15,040 nucleotides of DNA from contig JALWNJ010000226.1 of assembly GCA_026995955.1 (NCBI GenBank), forward strand, positions 1-15,040, given 5' to 3'. The notes beneath the pieces were generated by a model that worked only from the letters and a program-made list of their open reading frames with translations, did not search any database and was not told the DNA's origin. The translations under genes and the position numbers were made by a program. Shown one piece after another: positions 1 through 10,104 of the stretch (position 1 is its first letter; every line of letters begins with the position of its first letter). This DNA is from Gammaproteobacteria bacterium. GTDB taxonomy: Bacteria; Pseudomonadota; Gammaproteobacteria; J044.

Positions 1-501
1 CCGGTTGGCCACGGTCTCCACCACCGGACAACCCAGCTCGGCGGCCAGCCGCTCGCGGTCGATCTTCATGCCCCGCTCGCGGGCCACGTCGGCCATGTTC
101 AGCGCCACCACCACCGGCACCCGCATCTCCACCAGCTGGGTGGTCAGGTACAGGCTGCGCTCGAGGTTGGAGGCGTCGATTACATTGAGGATCACATCCG
201 GCTCACCGGACATGATGTAGTTGCGCGCCACCACCTCGTCGAGCGAGGTGTGGCTGGGGTCGAGCGAATACACGCCGGGCAGGTCCACCAGGTTGAAGCG
301 CACGCCCTCGACCTCGAACAGCCCTTCCTTGCGCTCCACCGTCACGCCCGGCCAGTTGCCGGTACGCTGGCGCGCGCCGGTGAGCGCGTTGAACAGGGTG
401 GACTTGCCGCAGTTGGGATTGCCGAGCACGCCGATGACGAAGTCGCGTGCCTCCTCGGCCACCGGCGTGTTGAGATCGGCCTGGCAGCAGGGCTTGGCCA
501 T
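1..501 (-). CDS. feoB: Ferrous iron transporter FeoB, N-terminal GTPase part (cut by window edge)
   Basis: FeoB is the inner-membrane Fe(II) transporter with an N-terminal cytosolic G domain. Only the first 167 codons are present; the reading frame is open to base 1, so the membrane part lies outside. The G-protein motifs are clear: G1 GNPNCGKS (residues 27-34), the G2 Thr in GVTVE (about 53), G3 DLPG (73-76) and G4 NMAD (135-138). The segment GNWPGVTVE and the G3 context VDLPGVYSL are typical of FeoB. Two adjacent cysteines sit at positions 5-6. The ATG at 501-499 overlaps the feoA TGA (503-501) as TGATG, which suggests translational coupling. It is probably transcribed with feoA from the Fur-box promoter. 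Identification is firm; downstream genes such as feoC cannot be judged. Confidence 0.97.
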   Translation of the reverse strand, partial: MAKPCCQADLNTPVAEEARDFVIGVLGNPNCGKSTLFNALTGARQRTGNWPGVTVERKEGLFEVEGVRFNLVDLPGVYSLDPSHTSLDEVVARNYIMSGEPDVILNVIDASNLERSLYLTTQLVEMRVPVVVALNMADVARERGMKIDRERLAAELGCPVVETVANR

Positions 502-821
502 CACACCACCTCGACCAGGATCTTGCGCACCATCTCGGAGCCGAGCGCGATGCGCGAACTGCCCACCGCCAGCACCACCGAGGGCCCACGCCTGTGCACG
601 ATCTCCACCTCGCTGCCCAGCGGCATGCCCATGCTGATGAGGCGCTTTTCCAGGGTCTTGTCGGCGCGCAGGGTATGCACCCGCAACGGCACGCCAACCG
701 GCGCCTCGCGCAGCGGAATGGCGCTGTCGGCCTCGACCGCGCGGGTCATCAGCTCGGCCTGCGGCCGGACCGGCTGGACGGTGGCCTCGGCGGCAGGCGT
801 GGCGGGCTGGCTCTGCGACAT
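501..821 (-). CDS. feoA: Ferrous iron transport protein FeoA
   Basis: FeoA is a small SH3-like cytosolic protein needed for FeoB-dependent Fe(II) uptake. The product is 106 aa. The FeoA domain fills about residues 32-106 (from SAIPLREAPVG to the end), with the conserved pattern around EKRLISMGMPLGSEVEIV and a final strand with LGSEMVRKILVEV. Before it is an Ala/Pro/Gln-rich tail of about 30 residues that short FeoA proteins (about 75 aa in E. coli) lack. I chose the ATG at 821 over the in-frame TTG at 836 because GAGAGG lies about 8 nt upstream of the ATG and the TTG has no ribosome site. It is first in an operon with feoB (1-nt stop/start overlap). A Fur box begins 17 bases beyond the start, so expression should rise when iron is scarce. 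Confidence 0.95.
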   Translation of the reverse strand: MSQSQPATPAAEATVQPVRPQAELMTRAVEADSAIPLREAPVGVPLRVHTLRADKTLEKRLISMGMPLGSEVEIVHRRGPSVVLAVGSSRIALGSEMVRKILVEVV

Positions 822-838
822 GATGACGCCTCTCAAAC

Positions 839-857
839 GATAATGATTCTCAATTAT
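839..857 (-). promoter_or_regulatory. Fur box of feoAB
   Basis: The minus strand reads ATAATTGAGAATCATTATC. It matches the 19-bp Fur consensus GATAATGATAATCATTATC at 14 of 19 positions, with 12 of 13 in the half GAGAATCATTATC. It lies 18-36 nt upstream of the feoA ATG and overlaps the predicted -10 element. Binding of Fe(II)-Fur here would block RNA polymerase, the usual arrangement for feo operons. Confidence 0.85.
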
Positions 858-882
858 GCACTGATGAGACCACCGCTGTCCA
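853..882 (-). promoter_or_regulatory. Predicted sigma70 promoter of feoAB
   Basis: On the minus strand, a -35-like TGGACA (877-882, 5 of 6 to TTGACA) and a -10-like CATAAT (853-858, 5 of 6 to TATAAT) are 18 bp apart. The -10 shares bases with the Fur box. The inferred start is near 846, giving a leader of about 25 nt. Between this promoter and the trhP stop (910) is a CG palindrome, CCGCCCGGGCGG (894-905), with no T-run, so read-through from trhP cannot be excluded. Confidence 0.6.
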
Positions 883-909
883 GTGCGGGTTCCCCGCCCG
901 GGCGGTCCC

Positions 910-2229
910 TCAGTCCAGATTCACCGTCAACAGGCTGTGCCCGTCCACCTCGACCGGCAGCCGCACCCGCACCCGCCAGCCGCCGCCGGGCGCGACCTCC
1001 AGCGGCCGGCCCTGCTCGTCCTGCATGGCCTCCAGCACCAGCGCGCGGTTGCCGCGCGGGGTGATGACCTCGATGCGGTCGCCGACGCCGAAGCGGTTCT
1101 TCACCTCCACCCGTGCCCAGCCGTCGTCGTCGACGCCGGTGATCTCGCCGACGAAGCGCTGGCGGCGGCTCTGCGAGTGGCCGTGCAGGAAGTTCTGCTC
1201 GGCCTCGGTGTGATGGCGCTGGTAGAAGCCGTCGGTGTAGCCGCGGTTGGCCAGGTTCTCCAGCTCGCCCAGCAGCGTCGGGTCGAAGGGCCGGCCGGCC
1301 ACCGCGTCGTCGATGGCGCGGCGGTAGGCCTGGGTGGCGCGGGCGACATAGTAGTGCGACTTGGTGCGGCCCTCGATCTTGAGCGAATCGACGCCGATGC
1401 GCACCAGCCGCTCCACGTGCTCCACCGCGCGCAGGTCGCGCGAGTTCATGATGTAGGTGCCGTGTTCGTCCTCCAGCACCGGCATCAGCTCGCCGGGACG
1501 GTTGCCCTCCTCCACGAACCAGATGCGCTCGGCCTCGGGATGGCGCGGCGGCGGCTCGGGGGGCGCGGCCCGCTCGGCCGGGCGCCACACGCCCTCAGCG
1601 GTCTCCTCGCCCGGCACCATGCGGTATTCCCAGCGACAGGCATTGGTGCAGGTGCCCTGGTTGGCATCACGGTGGTTGAAGTAGCCCGACAGCAGGCAGC
1701 GGCCGGAATAGGCGATGCACAGGGCGCCGTGCACGAACACCTCCAGTTCCATGTCCGGCACCCGCTGGCGGATCTCCTCGATGTCGTCCAGCGACAGCTC
1801 GCGCGACAGGATGATGCGGCGGATGCCCACCGACTGCCAGAAGCGCACCGCCGCCCAGTTCATGGTGTTGGCCTGCACCGACAGGTGGATGGGCAGCTCC
1901 GGCCACTGCTCGCGCACCAGGTGGATGAGCCCTGGATCGGCCATGATGAGCGCATCCGGCCCCAGTTCGACCACCGGCCGCATGTCGTCGATGAAGGTCG
2001 CCAGCTTGCTGTTGTGCGGCATCACATTGGCGGCGACGAAGAAGCGCCGGCCGGCGGCATGGGCCTCGCGGATGCCGATGGCAAGGTTGTCGAGCAGGAA
2101 GTCGTTGTTGCGCACGCGCAGGCTGTAGCGCGGCATGCCGGCATAGACGGCATCGGCGCCGTAGGCCAGCGCATAGCGCATGTTGCGCAGGGTGCCCGCG
2201 GGGGCCAGCAGTTCGGGAGCCTGGTTCAT
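910..2229 (-). CDS. trhP: tRNA 5-hydroxyuridine modification protein TrhP (YegQ), U32 family
   Basis: TrhP takes part in prephenate-dependent hydroxylation of U34 in tRNA anticodons, a step towards cmo5U/mcmo5U. The product is 439 aa (E. coli YegQ is about 453). It starts with the barrel-like N-terminus ELLAPAGTLRNMRYALAYGA (residues 6-25) and contains the U32 signature EVFVHGALCIAYSGRCLLS (163-181). Cys171, Cys178, Cys194 and Cys198 are the likely iron-sulfur ligands. A C-terminal beta-rich domain of about 80 residues follows, as in YegQ rather than in the shorter U32 proteins UbiU/UbiV. The ATG at 2229 overlaps the rlmKL stop as ATGA (2226-2229), so the two are probably co-translated. The upstream in-frame extension lies inside rlmKL and is rejected. 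Family membership is firm; TrhP rather than another U32 subgroup is likely. Confidence 0.88.
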   Translation of the reverse strand: MNQAPELLAPAGTLRNMRYALAYGADAVYAGMPRYSLRVRNNDFLLDNLAIGIREAHAAGRRFFVAANVMPHNSKLATFIDDMRPVVELGPDALIMADPGLIHLVREQWPELPIHLSVQANTMNWAAVRFWQSVGIRRIILSRELSLDDIEEIRQRVPDMELEVFVHGALCIAYSGRCLLSGYFNHRDANQGTCTNACRWEYRMVPGEETAEGVWRPAERAAPPEPPPRHPEAERIWFVEEGNRPGELMPVLEDEHGTYIMNSRDLRAVEHVERLVRIGVDSLKIEGRTKSHYYVARATQAYRRAIDDAVAGRPFDPTLLGELENLANRGYTDGFYQRHHTEAEQNFLHGHSQSRRQRFVGEITGVDDDGWARVEVKNRFGVGDRIEVITPRGNRALVLEAMQDEQGRPLEVAPGGGWRVRVRLPVEVDGHSLLTVNLD

Positions 2230-4400
2230 GGTTCGCGATGCCGGATGGTCCAGCACTGGTGGATCTTCGGATTGCGACGGAAGTCCTCGGGGATCGTCGC
2301 CCGGGTGATGTCCTCCATTGTAAACGCCCGCTGCAGTTCCTTGTCCATGCGGAAACGACGGGAATTGGTGGAGAACACCAGTGTCCCACCCGGCGCCAGC
2401 AGGGTCATGGCCTGACGGATCAGGCGCGGATGGTCGCGGTTGATGTCCAGCACCTCGCGCATGCGGCTGGAATTGGAGAAGGTGGGCGGGTCGAGGAAGA
2501 TCAGATCGAAGGCATGCGCATGGGTCCGCTGCGCCTGTTCCAGCCAGACCAGACAATCGGCCCGCTGCAGGCAGTGCGCATCACCCGGCTCGATACCGTT
2601 GAGGCGCAGGTTCTCCGCCGCCCAGTCGAGATAGGTGGCGGACAGATCCACGCTCAGGCTGCCGGCCGCCCCGCCCAGGGCCGCCTGCACCGTGGCCGTG
2701 GCGGTATAGCAGAACAGGTTGAGGAAGCGCTTTCCCTCGGCCTGAGCCCGCAAGCGCGCGCGGGTGATGCGATGGTCGAGAAACAGGCCGGTGTCGAGAT
2801 AGTCGTCGAAGTTGACGCGCAGCCGCGCCGGCCCTTCGTGCACGACATGGAAGCGACCGGTGTGATCGGTGCGCCGGTACTGCTGCTCGCCCTTCTGCCG
2901 CGCGCGGCGCTTGAGATGGATGTGTTCCGGATCGATGCCGAACACCTCGGGCAGGGCCGCAAGCGCTGCCTGCAGCCGCTGCTCGGCCAGGGCCGCGTCC
3001 ACCGTGGCCGGGGCGCGGTACTCGTACACCACCAGGTGCAGGCCGTCGTCCTCGGTGGCGTAGCGATCTACCGCCAGGGCGAACTCGGGAATGTCGGCAT
3101 CGTAGGCGCGGTAACCATCCACCCCCTCGCGGCGCGCCCACTTGCCGAGATGGCGCAGATTCTTGCGCAGCCGGTTGGCGAACGGAGTAGCCAGACCCGG
3201 GTCGATGGCCGACTGCGATGCCGCTGGGGCGGCTGGCTCTGCCGAGCCTTGCGGGACCGTGCAGGACACCAGACGCACCGGCAACGCCCCGTTGTACAGC
3301 GACCACTGCCTGCGGGGCTTGAGGCGCAACCGGTGCAGCAGGCCGGGCGCGCCGCTCAGCACCCCGCAGCGCCAGCCCGGCAGGCCCTGCAACATGCGGC
3401 CCAGCCGACCATAGAGGCGTGCCAGACCACCCCCCTGCTCCAGCCGCTCGCCATAGGGCGGATTGACCGCCACCAGCCCCGGCCCGGGCAACGGCCCGAG
3501 ATCGCCGATGTCGCCGCGCTCGAAGCCGATGTGGTCGGCCAGCCCCGCATGGCGCGCGTTCCCGCGCGCGGCACGCACCGCCACGGCGTCGCGGTCGCGG
3601 CCGAGGATGGGCGGCAGGCGCGAAAGCCCCGCCTCGCGGCGCTGGCGTGCCTCGTCCAGCAGCCGTTGCCAGAGCGGCGCGTCGTGCCCGCGCCAGGCCT
3701 GGAAGCCCCACTGCCGCCGCAGCAGGCCAGGGGCGATGTCGGCGGCCATCATCGCCGCCTCGATGGGGAGCGTGCCGGAACCGCACATCGGGTCAAGGAA
3801 GCGCCAACCGCGCTCGGCCAGCTTCGGCCACCCCAGCAGCCACAGCATGCCGGCGGCCAGGTTCTCGCGCAACGGCGCCTCGACGCCCTCCCTGCGGTAA
3901 CCGCGGCGATGCAGCGCCGGGCCGGCCAGATCAAGCGACAGCGTGACCTGCTCGCCCTCCATGTGGCAGTGAATGCGGATGTCGGCCTGCCGGGTGTCCA
4001 CGGAAGGGCGCGGCAGGCCGGCCTCGCGAAACCCATCGACGATGGCGTCCTTGACCCTGAGCGCCGCAAAGTGGCTGTTGCCGATCGGCGCCCGACGCAG
4101 GGTGGCGGCCACCGCGATGCGCGCCTCGGGGGCGAACAGGGCCGGCCAGTCGATGCCGCGCGTGCCGCGATACAGCGCCGCCTCGTCGGGAGCCGAAAAG
4201 CGCGCCAGCTCCAGCAGCACCCGGCTGCCGATGCGCGACCAGAGCAGGACGCGGTAGCCCGTCTCCAGCCCGGCCTCGAAGCCGACCCCGGCCAGCCCCG
4301 GCCGCGGCGAGACCACCTCGATCTGCTGCAGCTCGGCCTGCAGTGCCCCTTCCAGTCCCCGTGGCACGGTGACAAAAAACTTGAATGTTGTTGTGGCCAT
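2226..4400 (-). CDS. rlmKL: Bifunctional 23S rRNA (m2G2445/m7G2069) methyltransferase RlmKL
   Basis: This enzyme methylates 23S rRNA twice: the N-terminal RlmL half makes m2G2445 and the C-terminal RlmK half m7G2069 (E. coli numbering). The product is 724 aa (about 702 in E. coli). A THUMP domain lies at about residues 45-155. The RlmL methyltransferase follows, with SAM motif DPMCGSGTLPIEAA (203-216) and catalytic motif NPPYGERL (313-320). A short Ala-rich linker sits near 385-400. The RlmK half has LNLFCYTATATVQAA (560-574) and DPPTFSNS (637-644). Both active sites look intact. The start at 4400 gives the usual family N-terminus (FKFFVTVPRGLEGAL). It has only a weak upstream AGGA about 13 nt away. 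It is divergent from the cyclase gene and overlaps trhP by 4 bp. Confidence 0.97.
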   Translation of the reverse strand: MATTTFKFFVTVPRGLEGALQAELQQIEVVSPRPGLAGVGFEAGLETGYRVLLWSRIGSRVLLELARFSAPDEAALYRGTRGIDWPALFAPEARIAVAATLRRAPIGNSHFAALRVKDAIVDGFREAGLPRPSVDTRQADIRIHCHMEGEQVTLSLDLAGPALHRRGYRREGVEAPLRENLAAGMLWLLGWPKLAERGWRFLDPMCGSGTLPIEAAMMAADIAPGLLRRQWGFQAWRGHDAPLWQRLLDEARQRREAGLSRLPPILGRDRDAVAVRAARGNARHAGLADHIGFERGDIGDLGPLPGPGLVAVNPPYGERLEQGGGLARLYGRLGRMLQGLPGWRCGVLSGAPGLLHRLRLKPRRQWSLYNGALPVRLVSCTVPQGSAEPAAPAASQSAIDPGLATPFANRLRKNLRHLGKWARREGVDGYRAYDADIPEFALAVDRYATEDDGLHLVVYEYRAPATVDAALAEQRLQAALAALPEVFGIDPEHIHLKRRARQKGEQQYRRTDHTGRFHVVHEGPARLRVNFDDYLDTGLFLDHRITRARLRAQAEGKRFLNLFCYTATATVQAALGGAAGSLSVDLSATYLDWAAENLRLNGIEPGDAHCLQRADCLVWLEQAQRTHAHAFDLIFLDPPTFSNSSRMREVLDINRDHPRLIRQAMTLLAPGGTLVFSTNSRRFRMDKELQRAFTMEDITRATIPEDFRRNPKIHQCWTIRHREP

Positions 4401-4422
4401 GGGGGATATTTGGTCCTAGAAT
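4394..4422 (+). promoter_or_regulatory. Predicted sigma70 promoter of the diguanylate cyclase gene
   Basis: A -10-like TAGAAT (4417-4422, 5 of 6) stands 17 bp after a -35-like TGGCCA (4394-4399, 4 of 6), which overlaps the first codons of rlmKL on the other strand. Transcription would start near 4429, leaving a leader of about 30 nt. The 58-bp gap between the two start codons is the most AT-rich stretch nearby and must also hold any rlmKL promoter. For that I see only TTGAAA with a poor -10 (TATCCC) on the minus strand. Confidence 0.4.
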
Positions 4423-4458
4423 GATTTTCAAAACGGCGTTCCTGGCCACCGGAGGGGC

Positions 4459-5676
4459 ATGGCACAGGAAAAAGACAAGCTTATCGCACGCAAGGCCCGC
4501 TTACACCCGGGACTGGTGCTCGCCTATTCCCTGTTCGTCACCTTCCTGGTCCTGATCGGCATTCTCTGGGCGATCAAGATCCACGAGGAAATCAACGGCA
4601 GCTATGCGCTGCTGGAACGCGACGCGCGCAAGATCGAACTGGCCGAACGGATGCAGACCGCCATCCTGCTGCGCCTTGCCCACCTGCACGAGGCCTTTGC
4701 CAGCAGCGACCCCTTCGAGCGCGACGAAATGATCCAGAAGCTCTACACCCTGGCCGCACAGTATCGCCGGGCCCGCGACGAACTGCTGCAGCTGATGGAC
4801 ACGCCCGAAGAGCGCGACCTGTTGCGGCAACTGGACGCCGCCGCGCGGCAGGCCGAGCCCGCGACCAACGAGGTTGCCGACCTGATCCAGAGCGATGCCA
4901 GCCCGCGGCGCATCCGCAAGGCGCTGGTTGCGGCGCGGCGAGTCCGCACACGCATGATCGATCTGCTGGGCCGCCTGGTGGATCTGGAACAACAGCTCAA
5001 CAGTCAGGCCATCAGCCGCGGCCGGACCCAGCTCGAGCACTTCCGCCGCTTCACCCTGGTCACCGGTGCCCTGCTGATCCTGTTCAGTCTGCTGCTGGCG
5101 CTGATGACGCGGCGCACCCTGCAGAGCCATCAGCGCAGCATGGCCATCGAGGCGCTGACCGACCCGCTCACCGAGCTGCCCAACCGCCGCTGCGTGCTCG
5201 ACCAGATCAACGAGGCCATCGAATCGGCACGCAACCAGCACCGCCATCATGTGCTGATGTACATGGATCTCAACCGCTTCAAGCCCATCAACGACCATTG
5301 CGGGCACGAGGCCGGCGACCGGGTACTGCGCATGCTGGCCCGCTTGTGGTCGGGCAAGCTGCGCCACACCGACCTGCTCGGACGCATGGGCGGCGACGAA
5401 TTCGTGGCCCTGATCCGCGATGCCGATGTCGCCGCGGCCCGCCGCATCGCCACCGACCTGGTGCTGCTCACCGAGCAACAGCAGTTCACCTGCAAGGGCC
5501 GCCGTTTCCCGCTGGGCGTGAGCATCGGGCTTGCCCCCATCACCCCGCAGACCCGCGATGCGCGCAGCGTGCTGCACGAGGCCGACAAGGCCTGCTACCA
5601 GGCCAAGGCCGACCAGAGCGACTCCATCCGCCTGGCCCGACCGGCCATCGGCAGCCAGCCGCGACAGGGACGGTAA
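4459..5676 (+). CDS. Membrane diguanylate cyclase (GGDEF) with periplasmic helical sensor
   Basis: The 405-aa product is predicted to make cyclic di-GMP from two GTP. A short basic N-terminus leads to TM1 (about 18-40). A region of about 155 mostly helical residues (about 42-197), predicted periplasmic, resembles four-helix-bundle sensors in pattern. TM2 follows (about 198-217), then a GGDEF domain (about 228-395). The catalytic motif GGDEF is intact at 311-315. The Mg/GTP-binding stretch MDLNRFKPIND (269-279) is present. An inhibitory I-site RHTD (302-305) stands exactly five residues before GGDEF, so product inhibition is likely. No EAL, PAS or HAMP domain is seen. The ATG at 4459 follows GGAGGGGC, a strong ribosome site with unusually short spacing (about 3 nt). 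The ligand of the sensor part cannot be read from sequence. Confidence 0.93.
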   Translation: MAQEKDKLIARKARLHPGLVLAYSLFVTFLVLIGILWAIKIHEEINGSYALLERDARKIELAERMQTAILLRLAHLHEAFASSDPFERDEMIQKLYTLAAQYRRARDELLQLMDTPEERDLLRQLDAAARQAEPATNEVADLIQSDASPRRIRKALVAARRVRTRMIDLLGRLVDLEQQLNSQAISRGRTQLEHFRRFTLVTGALLILFSLLLALMTRRTLQSHQRSMAIEALTDPLTELPNRRCVLDQINEAIESARNQHRHHVLMYMDLNRFKPINDHCGHEAGDRVLRMLARLWSGKLRHTDLLGRMGGDEFVALIRDADVAAARRIATDLVLLTEQQQFTCKGRRFPLGVSIGLAPITPQTRDARSVLHEADKACYQAKADQSDSIRLARPAIGSQPRQGR

Positions 5677-5683
5677 GGCTGCT

Positions 5684-9457
<3,774 letters not shown>

Positions 9458-9491
9458 GGGTCTTGGGATGCTGTGGCCGGATCGGGCGCCC

Positions 9492-9497
9492 ATTCTA
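9492..9497 (-). promoter_or_regulatory. Possible -10 element of metH
   Basis: The minus strand reads TAGAAT (5 of 6 to TATAAT) in the context GGGGTAGAATGGGCGCC. Transcription would start near 9485, with a leader of about 28 nt. No good -35 is found at 16-18 bp spacing. If this is the real start, the metH leader is too short to hold a riboswitch. Confidence 0.35.
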
Positions 9498-9552
9498 CCC
9501 CATCCGTGGCCGGCCCCTTGAAACCGCGGTCCTGCGTCCCCATCGGGTGCGG

Positions 9553-9617
9553 TGCCGGAAACGGCAAGGCGGGAGGTCCCGAGCCCGCAGGGCACACGAC
9601 CCGTGTCCCGGTTCGGG
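9553..9617. other. Run of consecutive inverted repeats between metH and the 64-aa gene
   Basis: Reading the plus strand: TGCCG-GAAA-CGGCA (9553-9566), a perfect 5-bp stem with a GNRA-type loop. Next GCGGG/CCCGC (9569-9573 with 9584-9588) closes a 10-base loop. Then GGGCACACG-ACC-CGTGTCCC (9590-9609) has 8 pairs and one bulged C. Finally CCCG-GTT-CGGG (9607-9617) shares CCC with the previous stem, so the last two are mutually exclusive. This could be the leader RNA of the downstream 64-aa gene, or (minus strand) part of a longer metH leader. No known riboswitch consensus was recognised. In GC-rich DNA some of this is expected by chance. Confidence 0.35.
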
Positions 9618-9656
9618 CCTCACGGGCACATCAGACACACAAGAGGAGGCAGAACC

Positions 9657-9851
9657 ATGTCCGATTCCGTCACCCTTGGCCTGCACAGCAACGGCAAGCT
9701 CGGCGTCATGCACATCGGCGTGCTGGAGGACGGCACCGCCGTCGTGGCCGGCGATGTGCACAAGATGGAAGACGGCGAGGAGTACACCTTCCCGCGCACC
9801 GGCGTCACCGTGAAGCGCGCCGGTGACGAGTTCACCTTCTCGCGTGGCTGA
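9657..9851 (+). CDS. Small protein of unknown function, 64 aa
   Basis: I do not recognise a family. The product (MSDSVTLGLHSNGKLGVMHI...TFSRG) is 64 aa, acidic to neutral, without cysteine, signal peptide or membrane segment. Its alternating pattern of Val/Thr/Phe and Gly-Asp/Asp-Gly turns suggests an all-beta small domain. That it is a real gene is supported by an ideal ribosome site, AGGAGG (9644-9649), 7 nt before the ATG, and by a stop followed at once by a strong stem-loop. It has a leader region with several inverted repeats and no clear promoter. It lies between divergent metH and a convergent 37-aa membrane-protein gene. No function is proposed. Confidence 0.75.
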   Translation: MSDSVTLGLHSNGKLGVMHIGVLEDGTAVVAGDVHKMEDGEEYTFPRTGVTVKRAGDEFTFSRG

Positions 9852-9857
9852 CAGGCC

Positions 9858-9879
9858 CGGGGCCGCTGCGGCGGCCCCG
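9858..9879. terminator. Strong stem-loop between two convergent small genes
   Basis: CGGGGCCGC and GCGGCCCCG form a perfect 9-bp stem (9858-9866 with 9871-9879) around the loop TGCG. It lies 6 bases after the 64-aa gene stop and 10 bases beyond the stop of the opposite-strand 37-aa gene, the position expected of a shared terminator. Neither side has a T-run, so it may act only as a pause or mRNA-end stabiliser. Confidence 0.55.
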
Positions 9880-9889
9880 CATTCCCCGG

Positions 9890-10003
9890 CTACTTCGGGC
9901 CGTATCTGAGAAAGCGATAAATGAAATAGGCCCCCAGGGTGCAAAGCAGCACGAGCGCAACGATGCTCCAGAGTGCGGCCGGGCTGTTGAGTATGAGTTG
10001 CAT
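9890..10003 (-). CDS. Single-TM small membrane protein, 37 aa, unknown function
   Basis: The 37-codon frame runs from ATG 10003-10001 to TAG 9892-9890. The peptide begins MQLILNSPAALWS, continues as an uninterrupted hydrophobic helix (about residues 9-29, ALWSIVALVLLCTLGAYFIY) and ends in the basic tail RFLRYGPK. That pattern predicts a single membrane helix with the C-terminus in the cytoplasm. The ribosome site AAGGGGGA lies about 7-8 nt before the ATG, which supports real translation. It resembles in layout DUF3149-type proteins and the tiny accessory subunits of terminal oxidases, but this is shape only, not proven homology. It is convergent with the 64-aa gene. Confidence 0.6.
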   Translation of the reverse strand: MQLILNSPAALWSIVALVLLCTLGAYFIYRFLRYGPK

Positions 10004-10066
10004 CCGAATTTCCCCCTTGCAGGTCGAACCTGCGCGCCATCCTGCCGTCTGCGCGAACGGGACGCC

Positions 10067-10080
10067 CTGATCCAGGTCAA
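10067..10080. promoter_or_regulatory. FNR/ANR-like palindrome between the 37-aa gene and bpt
   Basis: CTGATCCAGGTCAA (minus strand TTGACCTGGATCAG) matches the FNR consensus TTGAT-N4-ATCAA at 8 of 10 fixed positions. Its centre is 70.5 nt upstream of the 37-aa gene's ATG, compatible with activation at -41.5 and a leader of about 28 nt. It is about 31.5 nt upstream of the bpt ATG. A match this good is expected several times by chance in 15 kb, so only its intergenic position favours it. Confidence 0.25.
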
Positions 10081-10092
10081 GAACCGGGCTGC

Positions 10093-10098
10093 TAGACT
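10093..10098 (+). promoter_or_regulatory. Possible -10 element of bpt (leaderless start)
   Basis: TAGACT (4 of 6 to TATAAT) ends 6 nt before the bpt ATG. Transcription would then start at or next to the A of the start codon. This agrees with the absence of any Shine-Dalgarno sequence upstream of bpt. No convincing -35 is present. Confidence 0.3.
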
Positions 10099-10104
10099 TG
10101 GCAC

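Noticed and set aside
885..905. An intrinsic terminator between trhP and feoA (GCGGG/CCCGC and CCGCCCGGGCGG).
   Set aside because: There is no T-run on the minus strand after either hairpin, the loops are very tight, and such palindromes are common in this base composition.
2238..4424. A 728-codon open frame on the plus strand opposite rlmKL, and a similar one at 883-2415 opposite trhP.
   Set aside because: Both mirror well-conserved minus-strand genes, show no domain and have no ribosome site. They are shadows.
9512..9527. A sigma54 promoter (TGGCCGG-N4-TTGAA) upstream of the 64-aa gene.
   Set aside because: The -24 half is partly right, but the -12 half reads TTGA where the essential GC should be.
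9458..9656. A cobalamin, SAM or SAH riboswitch controlling metH.
   Set aside because: Neither the B12-box pattern nor the SAH or SAM consensus could be found on the minus strand, and the likely -10 leaves a leader of only about 28 nt.
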